From Rhodothermus profundi (GTDB lineage Bacteria; Bacteroidota; Rhodothermia; Rhodothermales; Rhodothermaceae), in assembly GCF_900142415.1 (NCBI RefSeq), contig NZ_FRAU01000001.1, forward strand, positions 62,001 to 126,000: a stretch of 64,000 bases of DNA. The letters run 5' to 3'. A program made the position numbers and the translations under genes. How positions within the stretch are numbered: the first letter of the stretch is position 1; the number at the start of each line of letters is the position of its first letter. The notes under the pieces were generated by a model. The model saw only the letters and a list, made by a program, of their open reading frames with translations. It was not told the DNA's origin and searched no databases. Shown here one piece after another: positions 27,598-36,658 of the stretch.

Positions 27598-30500
27598 TTA
27601 GCGGTGCTGTTCAACGTTCGCCTGCTCCGAGTTGTTGCCGACCTGGGTCAGAGGAGGAACCCTGTCGGAGGAACGATCTGGAAACAACCAGCCAAACAGC
27701 CGATCCAGCAGGCGACGCCAGGTAGGAAAAGCGGTCTGATAGGAAAGGCCAGCGCCCGTAACACTGGTAAGCGTATAGTCGTTCAGCACGTCGTCCTCCC
27801 GGCGGTAGAAGACCTGCACCGAAACGTTAGGCGTTAGCCGCACCTCCACAATAAACTCGCCTAACAGATTCTGCTGGCCATCGGCGGTGCTTTCGCCCCG
27901 GTAGACTCCCTGGCCGCGGATGATCAGGCGTTCGTTTAGTAGACGGAGCGCAATACCGTAGGTAACGTCCAGTCGCTGAGCCCCTTCGCCCTGCACACCC
28001 AGCAGCAGGTCCACGTTGGGCAATACCTGGCTCAGATAGCGGTTGAGCTGGCTGGCAATCAGTTGGGAGAGGCTATTGAAAGCCAACTGGTTGCCCGACA
28101 GGGTGAGCGTTTCGGGATCTGTTCGTTCGGTGGTCAGCAAGAACGAATTGGTTAGCAGGACGCTGGTAGCATATTCAGCAGCCCGCTCCGGCTGATTAAG
28201 CAACGCTTCGAGCCCTTCATATCCTGCCAGCGGTTCGTTGATGGAACGATCAATGGCCAGGCGGAGGCTGACCTGAGGAGCCTCAACACGTCCGGTAATG
28301 CGCATCTGCACCACAAGTGGGATGAGCCCTGTTCCCTGGCCTAATGCGCCGGGCAGTCCAGCGCGGGAAGCGCGCGTGCGATAGGCTGCTTGCAGGTCGA
28401 GTCGGGCGTTAATAGGATCGCCGTCCCAGGTGATCGTGCCACCTTCGATTAAAAAGCGCCGAACGAAAATTTCACCGGCGGTGAACAGGTAGTCTCCCTC
28501 GGTGACGTCCAGTTGTCCAAAGGCCTGAAAGCTTCCCTCCTGGCGGATAATTTGTAGCCGCCCGCTCCCCCGCGCATTGATTACATCCCCCAGCAACGGG
28601 TCAATGACGAGCCGGACAGTGGTTCCCTGCGGAGCCAGCAGGTTCAGGTCAAGATCCAGCCCATCCAGGAAGGGACGTTCACCGGGTGGGCGCCGCGCGA
28701 GCAAGTTGGCGCGGCGGGTTGGCCGTTCCGGAATGCGTCCTGTTGAATCAGCGAAGATGATGAACGCTTCGTCTGCTTCGGTGCCGCTTTCGGCCAGCGG
28801 AATGTAAATTTCACTTTCCGGCAATACTTCAGCTTCTGCGGTCTGCAACAGTGCGTCGTAGAGTGGTCCGCGAAGCGTAAACAGCCCGCGTCCCCATATT
28901 TTCCCGTAAAAGGGCAGGTCGCGGCTGTAGGTTACGTTCATAACCTGCAGGCCTTCCAGGCGGGCCATGAGTCCAAAAGAAAAGAACCGGTACTCATTGA
29001 AATAGATGCGTCCGTTAACGTAGGCCTGTCCCCCTGTTGGATCTTTCAGCCGCACGCCGTCCAGCAAAAAGCCTGTTTCGTCGACCAGCACCGGTCCTTC
29101 AATGGTATAGCGCAGGTTGAAGCGGGGAATGTCAAAAGCACCTGCGTGGAGCTGCATGGCTGCGTTGAACACGGGACGCCGGAACGATCCGGTGATGCGC
29201 CCGCGGCCCACGAAGTAGCCCCGTACGTTCGCGATTAATTCAGGGAAGATGTAGGTGAAAAAGAAAGCGTCGGCGTGTCCGGTTTCCAGGCGCAGGTCGA
29301 GCTGGCCGGCATCGCGGGGCGAAGGGAGGCGCAGCGTTCCAAATAGATGCAGCCGATTGGCGGCACCGATGGTAGGGTCCGGTTCGAGGCGGGCGTCCAG
29401 GGCTATCAGGGGTGATCCGGGCATGTAGTGGCTGACCAGTCGCAACGTGCCAAGGGGGTGCTGGTCGTAGCGGAGTTGATTGATCCGCAAAAAGCCAGCC
29501 AGTTGAGGAGTGCCCAGGGCGCTCACCAGGCTGAGCCGTCCTTCCAGATGTCCGCTTAGCTTACGCGCACGCCCCAGTGCCCGGGTGAGTTCTGCCAGCG
29601 CAATGCCGCGTAAAGCTATGTGCAGGGTATCCGTGATCTGAGCAGAAAGCAGTCCCTGCAGTTCAATCTGCCCGGCTGTTGTGTCGGATGAAGGAGGGTT
29701 GCGCAGCGCAAGAGGATGGATGACGATAGCATCGGCGTAGAGGTCAAGCCGAGCCGGATGCTCCAGGTACCAGCGGTAGCCGTTTACCTGCCAGAGAAAT
29801 TCCTGCAGGGTCAGACGGTTGAAGCGGGAAAAGAAGTCCAGCGTAGCGGTTAACCGCAGCGTTTCCCCGGCTGTGTCTGGACGGCTGCTCAGGCTAAGCT
29901 GGGCACTTCCTGGCTGAATATAGCCCACCAGTCGAATGTTTCGAAGCTGTTGCAGGTGGGCACTCTGCCATTCCAGCAAGCCGATCAACGAACGGTCCAC
30001 CATGCGTCCTGTGGCGAGCTGAAGGCGCCCCTGCACCTTCTGTTGCTGCAGGGTACCTACGTGGAGGGTGTCGGCCTGCCACGTCAGAGCAAGCTGGAGC
30101 GTGTCGGCATCGGCCCGGGCCCAGAAGGTGCCTGTCAGGTTGGTCTGAATGGCGGGAGTTCCCAGCAGAGGAGGAAGCCAGTCCAGTCGATGGATCTGGA
30201 AGCGCGCCTGTAGAGATAGCGAAGGGAGAGGGGGGGGGATTGTAGCAGGCGCAAAGGGACGGGGGAGTCGATAAAAGGGCTTTTCTATCTGACGATAGAA
30301 AGCGGTTGCCATTGCCTGGAGCCAGTATCGAAAGAGGCGAGCGATCTGGGGGGGAGGAAGGTTGCTCGTAAGATGGGCCGTCAGAAAGTCTCCTTCAATG
30401 TGAAGCTGCTGCCGGTCAGAAGCTTCAGGGGTCAGTTGCAGGTGGACCGAGGCTGGAGGAAGCGGCCAGGATTGGCCGGCCTGCCAGGCGTAGGAGGAGT

Positions 30501-32175
30501 CGAGATGCAGATGGGCGGTCGCGGTCAGATGCGACCAATCGGTACCGGCGCCTTCTACCGAAAGCGTTGCATTGAGGCGCGTGCGCAGGGTATCGGTGGA
30601 TAGATAGGGGCTCAGGTCGAACTGACGCGCCACCGCCAGCATCCAGAAACGCGCGCTGTCTGGATCAGCCTGGTGAAAAGCAGTGGCGGTCAGGCTTCCT
30701 GTAGGCTGGGGAAGCGAAAAGGTGGCCCAGAAGCGCGTGTCATTACGCTGCAGCGTAAAGGAAAGCGAGTCGTCCGCACCCCCTCCAAAAGGCCTGGGAT
30801 CCAGGCGAAGATGGAGGTCGAACTGACGCGTCCCCTGTCCATGCAGCTCGGCGATGCCGTTCAGGATGGTTGGCAGCGGACTACCTGGCCCCAGGCGGGC
30901 AAGCTGGACGTGGCGCAGTCGAAAGCGTGCCTCATAGGTAACAGCACCGGTCGAGTCGTTCCGAGTCAGCCAGAAAGGGCCCGCTAAAATGCCAGGAAGC
31001 CCTTGCAGATGCACGCGTCCTTCCAGATGGCGGAAGGTTACCGGAGCGGATATGTTAAGCAGACCACGCGTCTCCAGACGTAAGGCGAGCGGCGTGGACG
31101 TATGAAAGGCAGAGGGAAGAGGAAGCGTGGGCCAGAAGGCTACCAGGTCGGCCGTTCGTAACGCAGAGCCGGTCAATAGCAGATCAAAATCGAGCGAATC
31201 GGGGAAGCCGAACAGGGTTCCTTCCAGACGAAAATGACTGCTGCCCGCCGCCAAATCCAGGTGCTCCAGTACCAGGCCGTTGAGGGTTCCGTGCAGTTGT
31301 CCTGTGATTTCTAAAGCCTGGCGGAAGGGAAGGGCAGGAAACAAACGATGGAGCGCATCCGCGTCCAGGTTCCCGCGCTGCAACTGGAGTTGTAGCGCAG
31401 AGGTGGCAAAAGGAACGCGCGGAATTAGCTGGCCGCTGAGCGATAGCTGACTTTCGCCTAGCGACAGCTCCAGGCGAGGCAGGTACCACCGTCCGTCTTG
31501 ATAGAGAAGCTGTCCCGACAGATGATGCAGGCGTTGCCGGGGATGTGTCAGGGACGCACTGAGCTGCAGCAAATCAACCAACAGACGGTCGGGATAGTAC
31601 TCCAGCGTGGCGTGAAGCGTCAGACTATCCAGACGCGACCGGGTGTAATCGAAGAGCTTTTGTTGTTGTACCAGGCGAGGCGGTGGACCGGTGCGGTGGG
31701 TTTGAACGACCCCATTATGCAGGCGAAATTCAGCAATCGTCAGACTCCATTGCGGGCGTGCAGCAGGAGCGGTTGTGTCCTGCAGTTGCGCAAAATTCCA
31801 GTGCCCATGCGCATAATGCAAAAACAGTTGGGGATGGTACAGCTCCACGCGGCGAAAGGCTAAAGTGCGGCGGAAGATGAGACGCCAGGAGGGGTGAAGG
31901 GCGAGGGAGTCAACCGTTAGCAGCAATTGGCCGTCGGGCGTATAAAGTTGCACGCGCGTAGCATACAGCCCCCGAATCAGGTCTCCGTCCAGGCGTTCGA
32001 TTTGAAGCCGACCGTTGAGGTACGTTTCAAAAGCTATTTCCAGTTGCGTGCGCACAAAGTCCCGGCCGACGCGCGTGCGCGTCAGCGCTATAAAAAGAAT
32101 CAGCCCAACGGCCAGCAGGCTGGCCGTCAGGAGCAGCAGCCTACGGACAATATGTCCAAGAATACGCAGGGGCAA
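27598..32175 (-). CDS. TamB-like translocation/assembly module protein
   Basis: A 1525-residue inner-membrane-anchored protein of the TamB (DUF490, AsmA-like/VPS13-like bridge) family. It has one N-terminal transmembrane segment (RLLLLTASLLAVGLILFIAL) and a long beta-rich periplasmic part. The C-terminal TamB domain carries SEIYIPL, INARGSGRLQI, GQLDVTEGDYLFT, and the ending NVSVQVFYRREDDVLNDY. TamB proteins bridge the two membranes and serve lipid transport or outer-membrane protein assembly. The start shown is TTG. No tamA is adjacent; the gene lies 18 bp after aroB and 26 bp before rnr. Confidence 0.87.
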   Translation of the reverse strand: MPLRILGHIVRRLLLLTASLLAVGLILFIALTRTRVGRDFVRTQLEIAFETYLNGRLQIERLDGDLIRGLYATRVQLYTPDGQLLLTVDSLALHPSWRLIFRRTLAFRRVELYHPQLFLHYAHGHWNFAQLQDTTAPAARPQWSLTIAEFRLHNGVVQTHRTGPPPRLVQQQKLFDYTRSRLDSLTLHATLEYYPDRLLVDLLQLSASLTHPRQRLHHLSGQLLYQDGRWYLPRLELSLGESQLSLSGQLIPRVPFATSALQLQLQRGNLDADALHRLFPALPFRQALEITGQLHGTLNGLVLEHLDLAAGSSHFRLEGTLFGFPDSLDFDLLLTGSALRTADLVAFWPTLPLPSAFHTSTPLALRLETRGLLNISAPVTFRHLEGRVHLQGLPGILAGPFWLTRNDSTGAVTYEARFRLRHVQLARLGPGSPLPTILNGIAELHGQGTRQFDLHLRLDPRPFGGGADDSLSFTLQRNDTRFWATFSLPQPTGSLTATAFHQADPDSARFWMLAVARQFDLSPYLSTDTLRTRLNATLSVEGAGTDWSHLTATAHLHLDSSYAWQAGQSWPLPPASVHLQLTPEASDRQQLHIEGDFLTAHLTSNLPPPQIARLFRYWLQAMATAFYRQIEKPFYRLPRPFAPATIPPPLPSLSLQARFQIHRLDWLPPLLGTPAIQTNLTGTFWARADADTLQLALTWQADTLHVGTLQQQKVQGRLQLATGRMVDRSLIGLLEWQSAHLQQLRNIRLVGYIQPGSAQLSLSSRPDTAGETLRLTATLDFFSRFNRLTLQEFLWQVNGYRWYLEHPARLDLYADAIVIHPLALRNPPSSDTTAGQIELQGLLSAQITDTLHIALRGIALAELTRALGRARKLSGHLEGRLSLVSALGTPQLAGFLRINQLRYDQHPLGTLRLVSHYMPGSPLIALDARLEPDPTIGAANRLHLFGTLRLPSPRDAGQLDLRLETGHADAFFFTYIFPELIANVRGYFVGRGRITGSFRRPVFNAAMQLHAGAFDIPRFNLRYTIEGPVLVDETGFLLDGVRLKDPTGGQAYVNGRIYFNEYRFFSFGLMARLEGLQVMNVTYSRDLPFYGKIWGRGLFTLRGPLYDALLQTAEAEVLPESEIYIPLAESGTEADEAFIIFADSTGRIPERPTRRANLLARRPPGERPFLDGLDLDLNLLAPQGTTVRLVIDPLLGDVINARGSGRLQIIRQEGSFQAFGQLDVTEGDYLFTAGEIFVRRFLIEGGTITWDGDPINARLDLQAAYRTRASRAGLPGALGQGTGLIPLVVQMRITGRVEAPQVSLRLAIDRSINEPLAGYEGLEALLNQPERAAEYATSVLLTNSFLLTTERTDPETLTLSGNQLAFNSLSQLIASQLNRYLSQVLPNVDLLLGVQGEGAQRLDVTYGIALRLLNERLIIRGQGVYRGESTADGQQNLLGEFIVEVRLTPNVSVQVFYRREDDVLNDYTLTSVTGAGLSYQTAFPTWRRLLDRLFGWLFPDRSSDRVPPLTQVGNNSEQANVEQHR

Positions 32176-32193
32176 GGTGGGGCATCGCAGGTT

Positions 32194-33294
32194 TTAGTAG
32201 GCTACGGCTGTCTGGCGGCTTGCGCACGCAAATTGCCAGGCCGCTTGCAGCGCTTCTTCGGGCACGTCGTCGGCCAGGTAGGCTTCGCCCAGGCGGCGCA
32301 GGAGCACAAAGCGAAGTTGTCCGGCCAGCGTCTTTTTGTCTACTTGCATAACCTGGCGCAGGGTTTTGAAATCCAGGGTTTCCGGTAAGGGAGGAACCGG
32401 AAGCCGCTGGAGCAGGGCGCGGATTCGGGTCAGCGGAAGATCTGGATGGCGCTGGTGCGACAGCCAGAGGGCGGCCAGCATGCCGAGGGCCACGGCTTCG
32501 CCGTGGGTGAAATGGCCATAGCCGGCTACGCGTTCAATCGCATGGCCAAATGTATGGCCAAAGTTCAGAATAGCTCGCGGTCCGGCTTCTCGTTCGTCCT
32601 GCACCACGATACGTATCTTGACAAGGACAGCCCGGGCGATCAGGTCCGGAAGCAGGGAAGGGTTGCGTTGAAGGACGTCCGTCCAGCGCATCTCTAGCAG
32701 CGAAAACAGCGCCGGGTCTCCGATCAATGCATGCTTGACGACTTCGGCCAGGCCACTGGTCCACTCTCGCTCGGGCAACGTCTGCAAGAGCGACGGATCC
32801 GCTAAAACAAGGGCAGGCTGGTAGAAAGCTCCGATCAGATTCTTACCCAGGGCATGGTTGATACCGGTCTTGCCCCCGATAGCACTATCGACCTGGGCGA
32901 TCAGCGTGGTAGGAAGCTGCACCAGCGGCAGTCCGCGCAGCAGGGTGGCGGCAGCAAACCCGGCCAGATCCCCGATCACGCCGCCGCCAAAGGCCAGCAG
33001 GGGAGTGCGTCGGTCAATACCCCAGCGCAACGCTTCGTCGTAGATGCGTTCCAGGTAGGGGAGTGCTTTGGTAGGTTCTCCGGGTGGCAGTACCAGCACG
33101 TAGGGGGTCCATCCTGCCGTTTTCAGGATAGCCTGGAGCGATTCTAAATGAAGGTGCGCAACGTGCTCGTCGGTCACAAGGAAACAGCGGCCTCGGGGCA
33201 CTGCAACGCGCTCCAGCCATACCGGAAGCGTCTCCAATGAGTCGATCACGACCGGGTAGCACCGGCCATCCGGTAGTTCTACGTAATGGACCAC
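32194..33294 (-). CDS. aroB: 3-dehydroquinate synthase
   Basis: A 366-residue NAD-dependent enzyme of the shikimate pathway that cyclises DAHP to 3-dehydroquinate. Motifs are LPPGEPTKAL, GGGVIGDLAGFAAATLLRG, QLPTTLIAQVDSAIGGKTG, EWTSGLAEVVKHALI and the metal-binding ILNFGHTFGHAIE then GYGHFTHGEAVALGM. Length is normal. The start codon is GTG at 33294. It is first in the aroB-tamB-rnr minus-strand series and diverges from the methyltransferase gene 87 bp away. Confidence 0.96.
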   Translation of the reverse strand: MVHYVELPDGRCYPVVIDSLETLPVWLERVAVPRGRCFLVTDEHVAHLHLESLQAILKTAGWTPYVLVLPPGEPTKALPYLERIYDEALRWGIDRRTPLLAFGGGVIGDLAGFAAATLLRGLPLVQLPTTLIAQVDSAIGGKTGINHALGKNLIGAFYQPALVLADPSLLQTLPEREWTSGLAEVVKHALIGDPALFSLLEMRWTDVLQRNPSLLPDLIARAVLVKIRIVVQDEREAGPRAILNFGHTFGHAIERVAGYGHFTHGEAVALGMLAALWLSHQRHPDLPLTRIRALLQRLPVPPLPETLDFKTLRQVMQVDKKTLAGQLRFVLLRRLGEAYLADDVPEEALQAAWQFACASRQTAVAY

Positions 33295-33381
33295 GGCGGC
33301 AGTTTGTAGGTTATTTCATAAACACAGACGTCTCCGTAGAAAACCCGCGAGCCGGGCGACTGGTCCCTGGAATTTAGCGAA

Positions 33382-33990
33382 ATGCCGGGCGGTTCGACAG
33401 ATCGGCCATTTTTTCTTGAGTGGACGACGCTGGCGCATCGGATCGTAGAAGCGGTCCTGCGGCCGGGTGAAGTCGCGGTTGATGCAACTGTAGGGAACGG
33501 ACACGACACCCTGTTTCTGGCCCAGCGCGTAGGACCCGAGGGCCACGTTTATGGCTTTGACGTGCAGGCAGAGGCCCTGGCGCGGACGCGCGCGCGTCTG
33601 GAAGCGGCTGCGGTGCACGAGCGCGTAACGCTTTTTCTGGCGGGGCATGAACACATGGCGGAGAAAATTCCCCGCGCATGGCACGGACGCCTGGGCGCTG
33701 TCATGTTTAATCTGGGATATTTGCCGGGTGGAACCAATCGCACCTGTATTACGCGGCCTGAAACAACGCTGCCAGCGCTTGAGGCTGCTTTGTATTTGCT
33801 ACGCCCCGGGGGGGTGCTCACGCTTGTTGCCTACCGAGGGCATCCAGGCGGTGCAGCAGAAGCCGAGGCAGTGCAGCAATGGGCAACCAGACTGCCACCA
33901 GACCGCTACGTAGCGGCCCGTTATACCTTCTGCAACCGCCAGCGTCCAACGCCAGAACTGATCGTGGTACACAAAATGGTTAGTGCATGA
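33382..33990 (+). CDS. YtqB/MnmM-type SAM-dependent methyltransferase
   Basis: A 202-residue class I methyltransferase of the family formerly called 'rRNA methylase' (PF06962). Motif I is AVDATVGNGHDTLFLA, motif II GFDVQAEAL, and the family signature is FNLGYLPGGTN (usually NLGYLPGGDK). The B. subtilis homologue YtqB is MnmM, the tRNA mnm5(s2)U34 methyltransferase, so tRNA wobble modification is the best guess. Its last 11 bp overlap the convergent T9SS-exported protein gene. Confidence 0.82.
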   Translation: MPGGSTDRPFFLEWTTLAHRIVEAVLRPGEVAVDATVGNGHDTLFLAQRVGPEGHVYGFDVQAEALARTRARLEAAAVHERVTLFLAGHEHMAEKIPRAWHGRLGAVMFNLGYLPGGTNRTCITRPETTLPALEAALYLLRPGGVLTLVAYRGHPGGAAEAEAVQQWATRLPPDRYVAARYTFCNRQRPTPELIVVHKMVSA

Positions 33991-35164
33991 CCACCAGACG
34001 ACGCGTCCAGGATTGCCCCGGGGTTTCGACGCGGCACAAATACAGGCCGGTTGGCCAGGTCCGGGTGGGAATGGATAAAGGATGCGTCCCGGCAGGTAGC
34101 ATTCCTTCAAAGGGCCGCGCTATTTCCTGGCCCAGCAGGTTGTATACTCGTACCGTGATTGATTGAGGCGCAGAGAGGTGCAGCGTCAACGTGGTCTGCC
34201 CTGCAGCCGGGTTGGGATAAGGGCCCCACAGGCGCACCGTTGGGGTCTGGGGTAGCGGCTCACCGGCTACCGGTCGAAGCGTTGCCACGCTGTAATAGGC
34301 ACCGCTGGGCACCTGGGTAAGAACAGGCGGAAAGCCCTGCGAAACGGTCAGTGTGGTCACAATTTCCGCCTGAATTATCTCCGCAGGATTCGATTGTAAC
34401 CAGTCTGCAGAGAGCCAGATATAGCTGATGAAGATATCCAGGGGCTGAGAAAACCCGCTTACGCCACTGACCCGGACCGTACGTTTCAGACGAAGGGTTT
34501 CGCGTGAGCCAGCAGGTGTGGTCAGCGTGCCGTACCCATCTACTTCCCAGAAAATCTGTACCGTAGCGCCCTGAAGCTGATCGCGGTATTGTTCATATGT
34601 CTGAATGGCGGTGCTATCGCCGGTGATTGCCGTTAAAAACCGGGCGATAGCTTCCAGGTCGGTCGAAGGCGTTGATGGCCATTGCCAGCTTACGCCCTCT
34701 GTCAGGGGAAACTTCAGGTTAAGAAACGGTTCATCCAGCACCAGCGTTGAGTCACCTGTTGCCAGACCATAGTAGTAGTTACCGTCGTCCTGAAGCAGGC
34801 TTCCATAAATGTAGGCTCTGAGCAGCACCGCATGGTCAGCCTGGGTAAAGGCTGCGGCTCCAGGCAGGGTATTGTCGTACGGCAGGTAAGGAATGGAGAA
34901 CGTAGTGGGTTGCTGATAGGACAACGTCGTAAAATCCCAGGTCTGAGACGGGCCATTTTTGCGGATAAGTGATTGCAGGGCCAGTCGGGTCTGAGCCTGC
35001 TCATCCTGCGTATTCCCGAAGTTTACATTATAAATTGTGCTGGCATAGGCTTTCCCTATCAGCGTCTGAAAATGATTGGCGTTTAACGTAATCTGCGCAT
35101 GCAGCGGAGCCGATTGCCACCAGCCAAACAGTCCGAACAGTAGCCAGTATGCACACCGCCTCAT
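33980..35164 (-). CDS. Secreted protein with T9SS C-terminal sorting domain
   Basis: 394 residues from the ATG at 35164 (five shorter than the outermost ATG). A signal peptide (MRRCAYWLLFGLF, cleavage near APLHA) precedes about 290 residues with no recognised domain, rich in Thr, Gln and aromatic residues. The last about 85 residues are a type A T9SS C-terminal domain: LWGPYPNPAAGQTTLTLHL, VRVYNLLGQEIA, LPAGTHPLSI, TGLYLCRVE, RLVV. It should be exported through the type IX system and attached to, or released from, the surface. The function of the passenger is unknown. No T9SS component genes are nearby. Confidence 0.85.
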   Translation of the reverse strand: MRRCAYWLLFGLFGWWQSAPLHAQITLNANHFQTLIGKAYASTIYNVNFGNTQDEQAQTRLALQSLIRKNGPSQTWDFTTLSYQQPTTFSIPYLPYDNTLPGAAAFTQADHAVLLRAYIYGSLLQDDGNYYYGLATGDSTLVLDEPFLNLKFPLTEGVSWQWPSTPSTDLEAIARFLTAITGDSTAIQTYEQYRDQLQGATVQIFWEVDGYGTLTTPAGSRETLRLKRTVRVSGVSGFSQPLDIFISYIWLSADWLQSNPAEIIQAEIVTTLTVSQGFPPVLTQVPSGAYYSVATLRPVAGEPLPQTPTVRLWGPYPNPAAGQTTLTLHLSAPQSITVRVYNLLGQEIARPFEGMLPAGTHPLSIPTRTWPTGLYLCRVETPGQSWTRRLVVMH

Positions 35165-35233
35165 AATAAACAGCAGCAAAAACTTTGGACAGGTATCTGT
35201 TCAAAGGTAAGAAAAAGCCCGTTGCGCAACAAG

Positions 35234-36028
35234 ATGTGTCTGGTACTCTGGGCCTATCGACAGCATCCCCGTTATTGGTTGGTGCTGGCCGCCAACCGTG
35301 ATGAATTTTATGAACGGCCAACGGCGCCTGCGCATTGGTGGACCGAAGCGCCGCATGTGCTGGCCGGACAAGATCTGGAAGCTGGCGGTGCCTGGCTGGG
35401 AATTTCCCGCCGGGGACGCCTGGCACTGGTTACCAATTACCGGGAACCCGACCGACGCGCCGCTGGCCGGCGTTCTCGGGGCTGGCTAACCCGCGATTTT
35501 CTACTGGGCGATGAACCGCCGGCGTCCTACCTGCAGCACGTGCTGGCTGGTTCTACTGCTTATAACGGATTCAACCTGCTTGTGGGCGACGCCGAAACGC
35601 TCGTTTATGGATCCAACCGCAGAGAAGGTATCGACGTCCTGGCACCTGGCCTGTACGGGTTGAGCAATCACTTACTGGGCACGCGCTGGCCAAAAGTAAC
35701 GCGCGGGTTGGAGCGCTTCAGACGTATTCTGCAAACCGATCCGGTTGACCCTGAAGCGCTGCTGGCGCTGCTGGCCGACCGCACACCAGCGCCAGATGAA
35801 GCCCTGCCTGAAACAGGCCTGGGATATGCATGGGAGCGCCGGCTGTCTGCTATCTTTGTGGCTACACCGCTGTACGGCACCCGGAGTTCGACCGTACTGC
35901 TCTGGAGCTGGGAGGGGACGCTGACGTTTGTGGAACGCACCTTTGGACCAGGCGGCCGTCCCCTCGAAACGCGATATTATCAGACCGAGATAGCGAGCAG
36001 TGCAGGCGCCTCCCCGCGCACGTCCTGA
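35234..36028 (+). CDS. NRDE (TANGO2-like) family protein
   Basis: 264 residues from the ATG at 35234, chosen because Cys2 (MCLVLWAYRQHP) is the conserved N-terminal residue of the family. An in-frame TTG lies four codons earlier. The name-giving NRDE motif is in VLAANRDEFYERP near residue 25, and GGAWLGISRRGRLALVTNYRE and LYGLSNHLLGTRWPKV are conserved. The family resembles Ntn-hydrolases and its human member TANGO2 is linked to metabolism and heme trafficking, but the bacterial role is unknown. It probably shares an operon with sixA, 31 bp downstream. Confidence 0.85.
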   Translation: MCLVLWAYRQHPRYWLVLAANRDEFYERPTAPAHWWTEAPHVLAGQDLEAGGAWLGISRRGRLALVTNYREPDRRAAGRRSRGWLTRDFLLGDEPPASYLQHVLAGSTAYNGFNLLVGDAETLVYGSNRREGIDVLAPGLYGLSNHLLGTRWPKVTRGLERFRRILQTDPVDPEALLALLADRTPAPDEALPETGLGYAWERRLSAIFVATPLYGTRSSTVLLWSWEGTLTFVERTFGPGGRPLETRYYQTEIASSAGASPRTS

Positions 36029-36059
36029 CTGCTCGGGCAGCCAACCGTACGATAGAACC

Positions 36060-36548
36060 ATGCGACTCTGTCTATTACGTCATGCGGAGGCGCAGCCGGC
36101 GATGCCCGGCCAGCCCGATGCGGATCGTCCGCTTACCGAATCGGGCGAGCAGACAGCGCGCCGGATAGGAGAAGCGCTGCGGCGCATCCGGCTGGCTCCA
36201 GGCACCATCTATACCAGTCCATACCGACGCGCGCAGCAGACGGCGTGGGCTGTGGCCCACGCGTTGGGCGTTCCGGTCATCGAAGACCGATTGCTGGCGC
36301 CCGGCTGCGGTCCGGCTGAACTGGAGCTGCTCCTGCATGCCTATGCGCCAGAGGAGACAGCGCTTATTGTCGGACATCAGCCCGATCTGGGGGAACTGGT
36401 GCGGTGGCTAACCGGGGCAGCCATCCGACTGCCCGCCGGTGGACTGGCCGTTGTGGATATGCCGGCATTGCGCGAACGGGCAGGGACACTGCACGGCCTG
36501 TATGACCCTGCGTGGTTGGCCGCTGTTATGACAGGTAGGACCACTTAA
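36060..36548 (+). CDS. sixA: Phosphohistidine phosphatase SixA-like
   Basis: 162 residues from the ATG at 36060. The catalytic RHG-type motif LCLLRHAEAQP begins at residue 3, so the outer in-frame starts upstream are unlikely. IYTSPYRRAQQTAWAVA, the second active-site His in LIVGHQPDLGELV, and the short length fit SixA rather than larger phosphoglycerate mutases. The enzyme removes phosphate from histidine, as in phosphotransfer proteins; the local target is unknown. Confidence 0.85.
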   Translation: MRLCLLRHAEAQPAMPGQPDADRPLTESGEQTARRIGEALRRIRLAPGTIYTSPYRRAQQTAWAVAHALGVPVIEDRLLAPGCGPAELELLLHAYAPEETALIVGHQPDLGELVRWLTGAAIRLPAGGLAVVDMPALRERAGTLHGLYDPAWLAAVMTGRTT

Positions 36549-36614
36549 CGGACGTTTCTTCCGGGCTTGACTGGCTTTTCACCAGGGGTCCTTTCGGTCT
36601 TTATTTAGATAAAG

Positions 36615-36626
36615 TACTATTTAGTA
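36615..36626. promoter_or_regulatory. Inverted repeat upstream of nirK
   Basis: TACTA-TT-TAGTA lies 33 bp before the nirK ATG, within an AT-rich stretch. TATTTAG also occurs as a direct repeat at 36602-36608 and 36618-36624. The sequence does not match an FNR/NNR box (TTGAT-N4-ATCAA), so the regulator class is open. Confidence 0.35.
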
Positions 36627-36658
36627 GAAAATGATGCTGTTGTCCAATAACCAAACCG

